The position numbers and the translations under genes were made by a program. Below, in pieces: positions 34,570-43,346 of a stretch of 64,000 nt of DNA; position 1 is the stretch's first letter; each line of letters starts with the position of its first letter. The stretch spans positions 3,224,001 to 3,288,000 of the forward strand of contig OZ253960.1 of the NCBI GenBank assembly GCA_965267435.1, written 5' to 3'. The stretch is from JAWPMT01 sp965267435. GTDB taxonomy: Bacteria > Bacteroidota > Bacteroidia > Cytophagales > Cyclobacteriaceae. The notes beneath the pieces were generated by a model. It saw only the letters and a program-made list of their open reading frames with translations, searched no databases and had not been told where the DNA came from.

Positions 34570-35616
34570 ATGGCAAAAATTGATTTCGGAGGCACCGTCG
34601 AAGAGGTAGTGACCCGAGAAGAGTTCCCACTTGACAAAGCAAGGGACATCCTAAAAGATGAAACCATCGCCATCCTCGGCTATGGTGTCCAGGGTCCTGG
34701 ACAGGCGCTCAACCTAAAAGACAACGGCTTCAATGTCATCGTCGGTCAGCGCAAAGAATCCAAAACCTGGGACAAAGCTATCGCCGATGGATGGGTTCCT
34801 GGCGAAACGCTTTTCTCTATCGAAGAGGCGGCTGAGAAAGGAACGATCCTTCAGTTTCTCCTCTCTGATGCTGGCCAAATCGCACTGTGGCCCACGATCA
34901 AAGAGCGCCTTACCCCTGGCAAAGCGCTTTACTTCTCCCATGGCTTTGGCGTGACCTACAACGACCAAACAGGTATCATCCCTCCTAGCGATGTGGATGT
35001 GATCCTGGTCGCACCTAAGGGCTCTGGTACATCCCTTCGTCGACTCTTTGTTGCAGGCAAGGGCCTCAACTCCAGCTTCGCCATCCACCAGGATGCGACT
35101 GGTAAGGCGCGTGAAAGAGTGATCGCTCTGGGTATCGGTGTTGGGTCAGGCTACCTGTTTGAGACCGATTTCAAAAAAGAAGTCTTCAGTGACCTCACTG
35201 GTGAGCGTGGTAGCCTGATGGGCGCCATCCAGGGGCTCTTCGCAGCGCAGTATGACCTACTTCGCAAGCGTGGCCACTCTCCTTCTGAGGCCTTCAACGA
35301 AACTGTAGAAGAGGCCACTCAGTCACTGTATCCGCTCGTGGCAGAAAATGGCATGGACTGGATGTACGCCAACTGCTCTACTACTGCTCAGCGTGGTGCG
35401 CTCGACTGGTGGAAGAAGTTCAGAGATGCCGTCTCTCCCGTCTTCGAAGAGTTGTATGACAGCGTAGCCACTGGCAACGAGGCCAAGATCACGATCGAAG
35501 CCAACCAGAAGTCAGACTACCGCGAGAAGCTCGAGGAAGAGCTCAAGGAGCTACAAGATTCTGAGATGTGGCAGGCTGGCGCTGCTGTGCGTCAACTGCG
35601 CCCTGAGAATAAATAA
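34570..35616 (+). CDS. ilvC: Ketol-acid reductoisomerase
   Basis: This 348-residue enzyme carries out the isomerisation and NAD(P)H reduction of acetolactate and acetohydroxybutyrate. The Rossmann motif is LGYGVQGPGQALNLKDNG, followed by VGQRKES, where the Arg/Lys/Ser cluster favours NADPH. Metal-binding acidic residues lie in FETDFKKEVFSDLTGERG. The length is class-I like, without the duplicated knotted domain. It is the last gene before repeat copy C. Confidence 0.96.
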   Translation: MAKIDFGGTVEEVVTREEFPLDKARDILKDETIAILGYGVQGPGQALNLKDNGFNVIVGQRKESKTWDKAIADGWVPGETLFSIEEAAEKGTILQFLLSDAGQIALWPTIKERLTPGKALYFSHGFGVTYNDQTGIIPPSDVDVILVAPKGSGTSLRRLFVAGKGLNSSFAIHQDATGKARERVIALGIGVGSGYLFETDFKKEVFSDLTGERGSLMGAIQGLFAAQYDLLRKRGHSPSEAFNETVEEATQSLYPLVAENGMDWMYANCSTTAQRGALDWWKKFRDAVSPVFEELYDSVATGNEAKITIEANQKSDYREKLEEELKELQDSEMWQAGAAVRQLRPENK

Positions 35617-35631
35617 TTATAAGGGGCTCCT

Positions 35632-35692
35632 CGTGAAGTAGAGAGAAGCCAGTCGATCCTACCGGTCAAAATCTGTTTTCTCTCACTTCACG
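35632..35692 (+). repeat. Hairpin repeat family, copy C
   Basis: CGTGAAGT-A-GAGAGAA (35632-35647) pairs with TTCTCTC-ACTTCACG (35678-35692), a 15-bp stem with the same bulged A as copy B. Relative to copy B one base pair has changed on both arms (C-G to G-C), a compensatory change supporting the stem. A second hairpin (GGTCC-tac-GGACC inside AGGGCT/AGCCCT) follows at 35704-35743. It lies between ilvC and ilvA. Confidence 0.6.
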
Positions 35693-35802
35693 GCGGGCTG
35701 TTCAGGGCTACGCTTACCGCTCCGGTCCTACGGACCAAGCCCTTACCATCCCTGAGCCGGAGTCACTACTTCGCAGGTCAACACTCAAACACTAGCAACA
35801 AC

Positions 35803-37077
35803 ATGACTTCCGAAACACTGGATACGGACGTGTACTTTCCATCAATAGAAGACATCAAGTCGGCAGCACACAAGCTGAAGGGCGTGATCCATTCCACGCC
35901 GTTGCAGCTGAGCTACAATCTCAGCGAGCAGTACGAGTGTGATATCTATCTCAAGAGAGAAGACACGCAGATCGTACGGTCATACAAGATTCGTGGTGCC
36001 TACAATAAGATCACGTCCCTGTCTCCCGAGAAGTTAGCCGCAGGGATCGTTTGCGCCAGTGCGGGAAATCACGCCCAAGGAGTCGCCCTGTCATGTCAGC
36101 TGCTGAAGGTTCACGGCAAGATCTTTATGCCGTCGCCTACACCCAAGCAAAAGGTGGAGCAAGTGAAGATGTTTGGCAAAGACCAGGTGGAAGTCATCCT
36201 CGTCGGTGACACCTTCGACGACGCCTATGCCGAAGCCAAGCACGACTGCGATGAAAACGGAAGTACGTTCATTCACCCGTTCAACGACGAGAAAGTCATC
36301 GAAGGGCAAGGGACTGTAGGGCTCGAGATCTGGGAAGAGAGCTCCTTTCCTATTGACTACTTATTTATTCCCATAGGTGGTGGCGGACTCGCCTCTGGGG
36401 TTTCGACGGTCATCAAGGGACTTAGCTCCAAAACCAAGATCATCGGTGTCGAGCCCAAAGGGGCACCGGCCATGTACGAGTCCGTGAAGCAGGGGAAACT
36501 GGTGACGCTCGACCATATCGACAAGTTTGTTGACGGGGCTGCTGTAAAGCGGGTCGGAGACAAGACCCTCCCTATCTGCAGCGAGCATGTCGATCAGGTG
36601 CACCTCGTGGATGAAGGAAAGATCTGCTCTACACTCATCAAAATGTACAACGAAAAAGGCATCGTACTCGAACCAGCCGGATGCCTGTCCGTCGCAGCTT
36701 TAGACGACTTCAAAAAAGAAATTAAGGGCAAGAATGTCGTGTGCCTCCTGTCTGGTAGCAACAACGACATCACGCGTACAGAGGAAATCCGGGAGCGGGC
36801 CCTGTTGCATGAAAACCTGATGCACTACTTCATCATCCGCTTCCCGCAACGCGCGGGGGCGCTGAAGGAATTTGTAGCAGAGGTACTGGGCCCAACAGAT
36901 GATATCGTGCATTTCGAATACACCAAGAAGACAAGTCGCGAGAAAGGTCCTGCACTCATTGGCATCGAACTGAAGGATAGCGCCGACTTCGAACCGCTCC
37001 TTGAGCGCATGAAGGCCCGAAACTTTTTCCATGAATACCTCAATAACCGGCCAGACCTGTTGAGCTACATGGTCTGA
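35803..37077 (+). CDS. ilvA: Threonine ammonia-lyase (threonine deaminase)
   Basis: This 424-residue PLP enzyme converts threonine to 2-oxobutyrate, the first committed step of isoleucine synthesis. The PLP lysine is in VRSYKIRGAYN, the phosphate cup in GGGGLASG, and CASAGNHAQGVA is conserved. A single ACT-like regulatory domain (about 330-424) ends the protein, so it is the shorter, single-ACT form. Next comes thrA, 41 bp downstream, placing threonine supply and use side by side. Confidence 0.95.
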   Translation: MTSETLDTDVYFPSIEDIKSAAHKLKGVIHSTPLQLSYNLSEQYECDIYLKREDTQIVRSYKIRGAYNKITSLSPEKLAAGIVCASAGNHAQGVALSCQLLKVHGKIFMPSPTPKQKVEQVKMFGKDQVEVILVGDTFDDAYAEAKHDCDENGSTFIHPFNDEKVIEGQGTVGLEIWEESSFPIDYLFIPIGGGGLASGVSTVIKGLSSKTKIIGVEPKGAPAMYESVKQGKLVTLDHIDKFVDGAAVKRVGDKTLPICSEHVDQVHLVDEGKICSTLIKMYNEKGIVLEPAGCLSVAALDDFKKEIKGKNVVCLLSGSNNDITRTEEIRERALLHENLMHYFIIRFPQRAGALKEFVAEVLGPTDDIVHFEYTKKTSREKGPALIGIELKDSADFEPLLERMKARNFFHEYLNNRPDLLSYMV

Positions 37078-37118
37078 CATCCACCTTTAGCTATTCCTAA
37101 TCTGATATACCGCGAAGC

Positions 37119-39545
37119 ATGAAAGTACTGAAATTTGGTGGCACCTCTGTGGGCTCGGTCGAAGCGATCAAGCAAGTCGCCTCCATCATCAAGCAAGGTG
37201 CTGAGAAGGACCAGCTGCTGGTTGTTGTTTCGGCATTCAGCGGCGTCACCAATCAGCTGGTGGAACTGGGCACCCTGGCGTCCGCTGGAGATCCTAGCTA
37301 CGGCGAAGTGCTGGACCTGCTTGCCGAAAAACACTACCGCGTTTTTGAGGCCCTGGTGCCGGGTGCCAAGAAGGCTTTCCTCGACGAGAACATCTCGCTG
37401 CTCAAAGATGTATGCCACGGCATCTTCCTTTTGAAAGAACAGACCTCCAAAAGCGAGGCGTATGTGATGAGCTTCGGAGAGCGGATGTCTTCCTACATCA
37501 TCGCAGAGTACTTCAATACACTCGTAGAGACGAAACGCTATGACAGCAGGGACTACCTGATCGTCAACCCCGAAGTGGGAGTCACCGCTGTAGATTATCA
37601 GCTCTCTGGCGAACGAATGAAGGCCATCGACGACTTCGCCAAAGTCAACGTATTTCCAGGCTTCATTGCATCGACCACCGAAGGCATCACGGCGACACTG
37701 GGACGAGGCGGCAGCGACTACTCTGCGGCGCTATTTGCCAATCTATTGGATGCAGACGAACTCGAGATCTGGACAGACGTAAGTGGCCTGCTTTCAGCCG
37801 ATCCCAACCTGGTCCGGCAAGCCAAAGTCATCGAACATCTTTCCTATGAAGAGGCGATGGAACTCTCCCACTTTGGCGCCAAAGTGATCTATCCGCCATC
37901 GATCCAGCCGGCGCTCTCTAAGGGCATTCCGATTCTCATCAAGAACACGTTCCAGCCAGAGGATGCAGGTACCCTTGTTACGAAGGAATGGGACGAAGAC
38001 AAGCAGCTGATCCGAGGTATTTCCAGCATCAAAAACGTCGTCCTCCTCAACCTGACAGGCGCAGGCATGGTGGGTATTCCGGCCTTCTCCCATCGGTTCT
38101 TCAAAGCATTGGCCGATCGGAAGATCAACGTCATACTGATCACCCAGGCCTCCTCCGAGCACTCGATCTGTGCAGCGATCGCCGAGTCTGAAGTAAAGGC
38201 CGCGGTCAAAACAGTCGAAAAGGAGTTTTCCCAGGAACTGAAGAGCAACAAGATCAGCAGTATCGAGGTCGAAAAGGACCTGTCGATACTCGCATTGGTG
38301 GGCTCCAACATGCGCAACCAGGTGGGCGTCAGCGGTCAAATGTTCCATGTACTGGGTCGAAATGGTGTGAGCATCAAGGCCATCGCGCAGGGTTCCTCCG
38401 AGCGCAACATATCAGCGGTCATCCCACAAAAACACCTTCGCAAGGCGTTGAATGTCCTTCATGAAAGTTTCTTCCTCTCCACGATGAAGCGGATCAACCT
38501 CTTCATCGTCGGCGCAGGTAATGTCGGCAAAGCATTCCTCGCGCAATTGGAGCAGCAGTTCGAATTTCTTCAGGAGCACCATCACACACGCTTTGTCCTG
38601 GTAGGCATAGCCAACTCCCGTACGATGCATTTTGAAGAGGAGGGGATCTCCTATTCGGACTGGTCAGACAAGTTGGCCAAGGGCGAAACTTTTGACCCGC
38701 AGCAGTATGTGCAGAAAATGAGGGACCTGAATCTGCGCAACAGTATCTTCATCGACATCACGGCGTCTGACAAAATCGCTGGACTTTATCAGGAGATATT
38801 GTCACAGAGCATATCGGTCGTCACACCCAACAAACTCGCTGCCACAAGTGAATTCGGGTCCTACGAAAAGCTGCTGCGAACTGCCCGCATGTCCAATGTG
38901 CATTTTCTGTTTGAGACCAACGTTTGTGCAGGACTACCCGTCATCTCAACGCTGAACGACCTCGTCAGGAGCGGCGACGAGATTCAGAAAATTCAGGCGG
39001 TGCTCTCAGGTACCCTTAACTACCTGTTCAATACCTACGATGGTACTACGCCATTCGTCGACATCATCAAGAAAGCCAAAGAACTCGGGCTCACGGAGCC
39101 GGATCCCAGGCTGGACCTTTTCGGTTCGGACGTCATGCGAAAGATCCTGATTCTCGCTCGCCAGAGTGGACAGCAGTTGGAGCTCTCAGATGTGGCGCTG
39201 GAATCTTTCCTGCCTGAAAGCTGTCACAAAGCCAAGAGCATCGACGATTTCTACGATGCCGTGGCGAAGGAAGAAAGTCACTTCCAGACACTTGTGCAGC
39301 AGGCCTCATCAGCGAACAAGAAACTGAGGGTCGTTGCATCGTTCGACGAGAGCGGGGCCAAGGTGGCCCTGGAAGGTGTGACAGAAGAGCATCCTTTCTA
39401 TCATCTAGAAGGAATGGACAACATCGTCCTATTCTATACGCAGCGATACCCGGAGCAGCCGCTGGTAGTCAAAGGTGCCGGTGCCGGTGCAGCGGTCACA
39501 GCCTCCGGCATATTTGCAGACATTCTCAAAGTAAGCCTCAACTAA
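37119..39545 (+). CDS. thrA: Bifunctional aspartokinase / homoserine dehydrogenase
   Basis: This 808-residue fusion covers the first and third steps of the aspartate pathway. The aspartokinase domain (about 1-290) begins MKVLKFGGTSVGS and contains GRGGSDYSA. Tandem ACT domains occupy about 305-450 (threonine feedback is usual). The homoserine dehydrogenase domain (about 455-808) has the Rossmann motif FIVGAGNVGKAFL and the catalytic TEPDPRLDLFGSDVMRK region. The aspartate-semialdehyde dehydrogenase for the middle step is not in the window. The stop overlaps the thrB start by one base. Confidence 0.97.
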   Translation: MKVLKFGGTSVGSVEAIKQVASIIKQGAEKDQLLVVVSAFSGVTNQLVELGTLASAGDPSYGEVLDLLAEKHYRVFEALVPGAKKAFLDENISLLKDVCHGIFLLKEQTSKSEAYVMSFGERMSSYIIAEYFNTLVETKRYDSRDYLIVNPEVGVTAVDYQLSGERMKAIDDFAKVNVFPGFIASTTEGITATLGRGGSDYSAALFANLLDADELEIWTDVSGLLSADPNLVRQAKVIEHLSYEEAMELSHFGAKVIYPPSIQPALSKGIPILIKNTFQPEDAGTLVTKEWDEDKQLIRGISSIKNVVLLNLTGAGMVGIPAFSHRFFKALADRKINVILITQASSEHSICAAIAESEVKAAVKTVEKEFSQELKSNKISSIEVEKDLSILALVGSNMRNQVGVSGQMFHVLGRNGVSIKAIAQGSSERNISAVIPQKHLRKALNVLHESFFLSTMKRINLFIVGAGNVGKAFLAQLEQQFEFLQEHHHTRFVLVGIANSRTMHFEEEGISYSDWSDKLAKGETFDPQQYVQKMRDLNLRNSIFIDITASDKIAGLYQEILSQSISVVTPNKLAATSEFGSYEKLLRTARMSNVHFLFETNVCAGLPVISTLNDLVRSGDEIQKIQAVLSGTLNYLFNTYDGTTPFVDIIKKAKELGLTEPDPRLDLFGSDVMRKILILARQSGQQLELSDVALESFLPESCHKAKSIDDFYDAVAKEESHFQTLVQQASSANKKLRVVASFDESGAKVALEGVTEEHPFYHLEGMDNIVLFYTQRYPEQPLVVKGAGAGAAVTASGIFADILKVSLN

Positions 39546-40471
39546 TGGATAGCATAAAAGTATTTTCCCCGGCCTCAGTCGCCAACGTCGGTTGTGGCTA
39601 CGACATCTTCGGATTTGCCCTGGATACCATCGGTGATGAGATCATTCTGCGCAAGCGGAAAGACGATAAGCTGGTGATCAGCCACATCGAAGGGGCCAAA
39701 CTGCCTTTCAGTCCAGAGAAGAATGTTGCAACGGTAGCCATCTCCAGCCTGCTCAACATGCTGGACAGTGCACAAGGATTTGACATCGAGATCAAGAAGA
39801 ATGTCAATCCTGGTAGTGGATTAGGCTCCAGCGCCTCGAGTGCGGCAGGGGCGGCCTTCGCCGCCAATGAACTGCTTGGTAGCCCCTTCAACAAAAAGGA
39901 GCTCGTGCTGTACGCCATGGAAGGAGAGATTGTGGCCTCACAAAAGGCCCATGCCGACAACGTCACACCGGCGATGCTGGGAGGGTTTACTGTGGTGCGT
40001 AGCTGCGAACCGGATGTAGATGTCTTCCAACTCCCCTACCCCAAAGACCTGAAGGCGCTGATCATCTTCCCGAAGATCCAGATCAAGACATCAGAGGCAA
40101 AGAAGATGTTGGGAGATACGGTCCGATTGGACAAAGCCCGAGAGCAGTGGGGCAACGTGGCAGGACTTGTCGCGGGATTAGTAAATGAAGATTGGGATTT
40201 GATCAGTCGGTCGTTGGTGGACGTGGTGGCAGAACCTATTCGGAAGACGCTCATTCCGCATTACGACAAAGTGAAAGAGATAGCCATGAGTCATGGGGCA
40301 TTGGGCTTCAACATTTCTGGCTCCGGCCCTTCTATGTTCGGCCTTTATCGTGACGAGAAGAAAGCTTTGGAGGCGATGCCTGAAATCAAAGCGATTTACG
40401 ATAGACTGAGTATCGACTCTTTCTTCCACATATCATCCATCAATCCACACGGCACGCACGCTATCAATTGA
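39545..40471 (+). CDS. thrB: Homoserine kinase
   Basis: This 308-residue GHMP kinase phosphorylates homoserine. The start VFSPASVANVGCGYDIFGFAL matches the substrate-binding segment, the phosphate loop is NPGSGLGSSASSAAGAAFA, and the C-terminal motif is FNISGSGPSMF. It overlaps thrA by one base and thrC by one base, so the thr genes form a tightly coupled block. Confidence 0.97.
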   Translation: MDSIKVFSPASVANVGCGYDIFGFALDTIGDEIILRKRKDDKLVISHIEGAKLPFSPEKNVATVAISSLLNMLDSAQGFDIEIKKNVNPGSGLGSSASSAAGAAFAANELLGSPFNKKELVLYAMEGEIVASQKAHADNVTPAMLGGFTVVRSCEPDVDVFQLPYPKDLKALIIFPKIQIKTSEAKKMLGDTVRLDKAREQWGNVAGLVAGLVNEDWDLISRSLVDVVAEPIRKTLIPHYDKVKEIAMSHGALGFNISGSGPSMFGLYRDEKKALEAMPEIKAIYDRLSIDSFFHISSINPHGTHAIN

Positions 40472-41751
40472 TGAAGTTCTATAGCACCAATAGGAAGTCC
40501 GCACCGGTACCTTTCAGGGAAGGAGTCATCAAGAGCCTGCCCAGGGACAATGGTCTCTACTACCCTGAGATTATACCGGATATCTCCAGGTACTACAGCA
40601 CCTCATCCCCCTCGCTGGGAGAGCTGGGGTACGAAATCATGGCACCCTTCGTCGGAAATGATATTCCAAACGGACGCCTTCAGCAGATCGTGGAAGAGAC
40701 ACTGGCATTTGATCTGCCACTGGTAGATGTAGCTGACAGGATCCAAAGCCTTGAGCTATTTCATGGACCCACCTATGCATTCAAAGACGTCGGGGCCCGA
40801 TTCCTGGCCAGATGTCTCGGGTATTTCAATGAACAAGCCGATCAGGAAGTGACGATCCTCGTGGCCACCTCTGGCGATACAGGCGGCGCGGTTGCCTCAG
40901 GATTCTATCAAGTGGAGGGCGTGCGAGTGATCATCCTCTATCCTTCGGGAAAAGTCAGCGACCTGCAGGAGAAGCAATTGACAACACTCGGTCACAACAT
41001 CGAGGCCTTTGAGGTAGATGGTGATTTCGACGACTGCCAGCAGTTGGTCAAGCAGGCTTTCCTGGATAGCGACCTCAACAGTCAGTTGCGGCTATCCTCA
41101 GCCAATTCCATCAATATTGCCCGGTGGATCCCGCAGTCCATCTACTACGGGTGGGCCTACCTGCAATCTCAAAATCGCGACTCATTGGTATTTTCAGTGC
41201 CAAGCGGCAATTACGGCAACGTAGCAGCTGGAATGCTCGCCAAAAGAATGGGAGCGCCCATCAAGAGGTTCATCGCCGCCAGCAACGCCAACGACGTTGT
41301 CCCAAGATATCTGGAGTCTGGCAACTACGAGCCCAAAGCGACCATTGCGACCTATTCCAATGCGATGGACGTCGGCAAACCCAGCAACTTCCCGCGCATC
41401 CAGGAGCTGTACGATGGAAGCTATGAGGCCATTCTTGGGGACGTGAGTGGATTTCGCCTGACGGACGACGAGACGCTCGCATCCATGTCCAAATGCCTTG
41501 AGGAGAACGCTTACCAGTTGGACCCGCATGGTGCTATTGGCTACGCCGCCCTGCAAGAGCATCTAAATACTGGCGAGCAAGGCATCTTCCTTGAGACTGC
41601 GCACCCCTGCAAATTTGTAGACACTGTACTGAAGGTCAACTCCGCTTATGAGTTGCCATCCTTCACTCAGGAGCTGATGCAAAAAGAAAAGTCTTCAACG
41701 GCCATAAAAGCAGACTTCAACGTATTCAAAGAGCTGCTGGTGAAATTGTAG
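40471..41751 (+). CDS. thrC: Threonine synthase
   Basis: This 426-residue PLP enzyme converts O-phosphohomoserine to threonine. The PLP lysine is in HGPTYAFKDVGARFLAR. ATSGDTGGAVASGF binds the cofactor and substrate phosphate, and SVPSGNYGNVAAGMLAK is conserved. The start is the ATG overlapping the thrB stop (TGATG); a TTG one codon earlier is not needed. It is the last gene of the amino acid block; no clear terminator follows. Confidence 0.96.
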   Translation: MKFYSTNRKSAPVPFREGVIKSLPRDNGLYYPEIIPDISRYYSTSSPSLGELGYEIMAPFVGNDIPNGRLQQIVEETLAFDLPLVDVADRIQSLELFHGPTYAFKDVGARFLARCLGYFNEQADQEVTILVATSGDTGGAVASGFYQVEGVRVIILYPSGKVSDLQEKQLTTLGHNIEAFEVDGDFDDCQQLVKQAFLDSDLNSQLRLSSANSINIARWIPQSIYYGWAYLQSQNRDSLVFSVPSGNYGNVAAGMLAKRMGAPIKRFIAASNANDVVPRYLESGNYEPKATIATYSNAMDVGKPSNFPRIQELYDGSYEAILGDVSGFRLTDDETLASMSKCLEENAYQLDPHGAIGYAALQEHLNTGEQGIFLETAHPCKFVDTVLKVNSAYELPSFTQELMQKEKSSTAIKADFNVFKELLVKL

Positions 41752-41810
41752 GAACCGGTTTTGGGGGTGTGTGCGCTGTTTATTGACTTATAGCAAACAC
41801 ACGTCCAAGC

Positions 41811-42266
41811 ATGAGGATATACAGAGCGATCATATTGCTGTGCACCATCTTCTTTCTTCTATTGATGGTTTCTTGTATCGAGGCAGATGAAGCAGCCCCC
41901 ACACGGGAAGAGCTTCTTGCTGGTTCGGACACCCAGGGTCGGTCTTATTACATCAGTGCAGTAGAATTAGCCCAGGAGGACTTCTCGGGCGAGCTTATCC
42001 TCAATGAGTGCGTTACGGACAACACATTCGTCTACTATCCCAACGGCAGGTATGAGGAAAATGAAGGTCGTACAAAGTGTGATCCGAGTGATCCCCCGGG
42101 AGTAGTAGGCACATGGATCATCTCCGACAATGGCCGCGAACTACACGTGACCATCGACAGAGAAACTACCACCTGGGAAATCCTGAGCATCACGGATGAT
42201 GGCCACGAAATCGTGCGCCCAAGCGCAAATGGCGAGGTGATCTTCTATCTCGAGCGCTTCCTGTAA
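41811..42266 (+). CDS. Small lipoprotein, lipocalin-like
   Basis: This 151-residue lipoprotein has lipobox cysteine C22 (LMVSC). After a short linker (EADEAAPTREELLAGSD) comes a small beta-barrel-like pattern: FVYYPNGRYEENEGRTKCDPSDPPGVVGTWIISDNGRELHVTI. This resembles the lipocalin-like proteins common in Bacteroidota, in which a template strand reports leftover signal. A disulfide between the two internal cysteines is possible. The function is unknown, and it is not obviously part of the thr operon. Confidence 0.7.
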   Translation: MRIYRAIILLCTIFFLLLMVSCIEADEAAPTREELLAGSDTQGRSYYISAVELAQEDFSGELILNECVTDNTFVYYPNGRYEENEGRTKCDPSDPPGVVGTWIISDNGRELHVTIDRETTTWEILSITDDGHEIVRPSANGEVIFYLERFL

Positions 42267-42344
42267 GCCATCCAAGCCGTTAGACAAAAAACGTCCTCCA
42301 GGTACCGCAGAGCCCCTCCTTATCCCCAGATGAGGGTACATTCA

Positions 42345-42393
42345 GGGCTGAAATACCCAGTTTTAGGGATTCCCAAAGGGGTGAAAATACCCC
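42345..42393. promoter_or_regulatory. Twin dyad operator upstream of a small membrane protein
   Basis: GGGCTGAAATACCC (42345-42358) and GGGGTGAAAATACCCC (42378-42393) are two copies of one motif, with centres 34 bp apart and both palindromic at their ends. They lie about 75-120 bp before the small gene at 42467. The layout suggests a regulator binding twice on one DNA face; the regulator is not identified. Confidence 0.5.
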
Positions 42394-42466
42394 TAAAACG
42401 GTATTGTCAGCCTCTAGGTGTGCACCTACCTTCGTAATGTATTCAACTCATTAAACGAACGAAATC

Positions 42467-42583
42467 ATGGAAACAGAAGTAGTTGCAGCGTTCACCGGAA
42501 ATCAAGCCGTTACACTGGCTGGGGGAGTTTTTCTACTCTTCTTGTTCTACTGTGCCGAAAGGTATGTTTACCGATTTAAATAG
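42467..42583 (+). CDS. Small membrane protein (38 residues)
   Basis: This short open frame runs from ATG 42467 to TAG 42583. A polar N-terminus (METEVVAAFTGNQAV) is followed by one hydrophobic helix (TLAGGVFLLFLFYCAERYVY) and a basic tail (RFK). It is isolated, preceded by a twin-dyad regulatory site and followed 70 bp later by a strong terminator, so it looks like a regulated single-gene unit. I know no family for it. Confidence 0.55.
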   Translation: METEVVAAFTGNQAVTLAGGVFLLFLFYCAERYVYRFK

Positions 42584-42655
42584 ATCCTAATACCGCCAAA
42601 TATTAGGTGACATTAATAAGTACCCTCTAATAATCATCTTCATACAGCAGAGTGT

Positions 42656-42684
42656 AAAAAGGCTACCCCAAGGGTAGCCTTTTT
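42656..42684. terminator. Bidirectional terminator
   Basis: A perfect 13-bp stem, AAAAAGGCTACCC-caa-GGGTAGCCTTTTT, lies between the small plus-strand gene and the convergent zinc-ribbon gene and works for both strands. Confidence 0.88.
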
Positions 42685-42697
42685 CATTGCCCAGGGG

Positions 42698-42853
42698 TCA
42701 GAAAAGGAACATCAGCAAAAGGATAATTGCCATCACAATGGCAATCCACATGTAGCTTTTGGGCTGAGAGGTAAACTCGTACTGACAAATGGGGCAGATC
42801 TTTTCGTCGGCATCCACTTCCATCGCACAGGAGGGACATTCCTTCTTTTTCAT
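42698..42853 (-). CDS. Zinc-ribbon single-pass membrane protein
   Basis: This small protein has about 51 residues. Two cysteine pairs (CPSC and CPIC) form a zinc ribbon, and one hydrophobic helix (WIAIVMAIILLLMFLF) at the C-terminus anchors it in the membrane. The ATG at 42853 places the zinc ribbon at the very N-terminus; the frame extends 11 codons upstream to a possible earlier start. Its role is unknown; such proteins often act as small membrane adaptors. Confidence 0.72.
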   Translation of the reverse strand: MKKKECPSCAMEVDADEKICPICQYEFTSQPKSYMWIAIVMAIILLLMFLF

Positions 42854-42914
42854 GCTTGTTCTGGTGTATGCTCTAAAAGTAGCCAAAATATGACCGGACG
42901 ACTGACAAAAAATC

Positions 42915-42922
42915 TATATTTG
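42915..42922 (+). promoter_or_regulatory. -7 element upstream of the tRNA-Arg array
   Basis: TATATTTG matches the Bacteroidota -7 consensus TAnnTTTG, with a start expected near 42929, 12 bp before the first tRNA-like unit. No TTG is found at the ideal -33 spacing, so the promoter is only partly supported. Confidence 0.5.
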
Positions 42923-42940
42923 CACTCCTTTTTGAGGTAT

Positions 42941-43016
42941 GCACCCGTAGCTCAACTGGCCGGGCAGACGTTCTGTAGAGCGCTGCTGAAGTTCGCCAGG
43001 AAAGATATGGGGTGTA
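42941..43016 (+). pseudogene. tRNA-Arg relic 1 (D-loop insertion, anticodon arm lost)
   Basis: It begins like the intact tRNA-Arg (GCACCCGTAGCTCAACTGG), then carries a 16-base insertion (CCGGGCAGACGTTCTG, 42960-42975) in the D loop and resumes with TAGAGCGCTG. The anticodon arm is missing, a degraded T-arm-like stretch follows, and it ends GGGGTGTA, which can still pair with the 5' end. It cannot decode. It is the first unit after the promoter. Confidence 0.8.
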
Positions 43017-43029
43017 AAATTCGAAGAAT

Positions 43030-43103
43030 GCACCCGTAGCTCAACTGGATAGAGCGCTGGATTTCGGCTCCAGAGGTTGAGGGTTCGACTCCTTCCGGGT
43101 GTA
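43030..43103 (+). tRNA. tRNA-Arg (anticodon TCG)
   Basis: This intact cloverleaf has acceptor GCACCCG/CGGGTGT with discriminator A, D arm with GCTC/GAGC, anticodon stem CTGGA/TCCAG with loop TTTCGGC (anticodon TCG), and T arm GAGGG-TTCGACT-CCTTC with one G-U pair. CCA is not encoded. It is flanked on both sides by defective copies and followed by a terminator. Confidence 0.95.
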
Positions 43104-43104
43104 C

Positions 43105-43133
43105 AAAGGCTGTTCCGTCAGGACAGCCTTTTT
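43105..43133 (+). terminator. Terminator of tRNA-Arg
   Basis: AAAGGCTGTTCC-gtca-GGACAGCCTTTTT (stem with one bulged T) begins 2 bp after the tRNA. Confidence 0.85.
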
Positions 43134-43165
43134 CATTTCACAACTCTTGCATCTCTTATGTCAAC

Positions 43166-43344
43166 AACCCCGTAGCTCAACTGGCCGGGCAGACGTTCTG
43201 TAGAGCGCTGTCCCGATAGCCATCGGGATTCGGTGCGGCCGGCAAGGTGCGGCCGGCTAGGCTCCAGAGGTTGAGGTCCGTGCGCGGAAGCGTCGGTTCG
43301 CCGCTGCGGTCGTCCGCGACCCCGGTCGACTACTTCCGTGTGTA
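43166..43344 (+). pseudogene. tRNA-Arg relic 2 (insertions in all three loops)
   Basis: Pieces of the intact tRNA-Arg occur in order, separated by extra DNA. The same 16-base D-loop insertion as relic 1 lies at 43185-43200. About 40 extra bases interrupt the anticodon loop (43211-43260), including the perfect hairpin TCCCGAT-agcc-ATCGGGA and a direct repeat of GGTGCGGCCGGC. About 46 GC-rich bases interrupt the T loop (near 43277-43323). The acceptor ends no longer match well. Its own terminator follows. It is not a functional tRNA as written. Confidence 0.78.
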
Positions 43345-43346
43345 CG

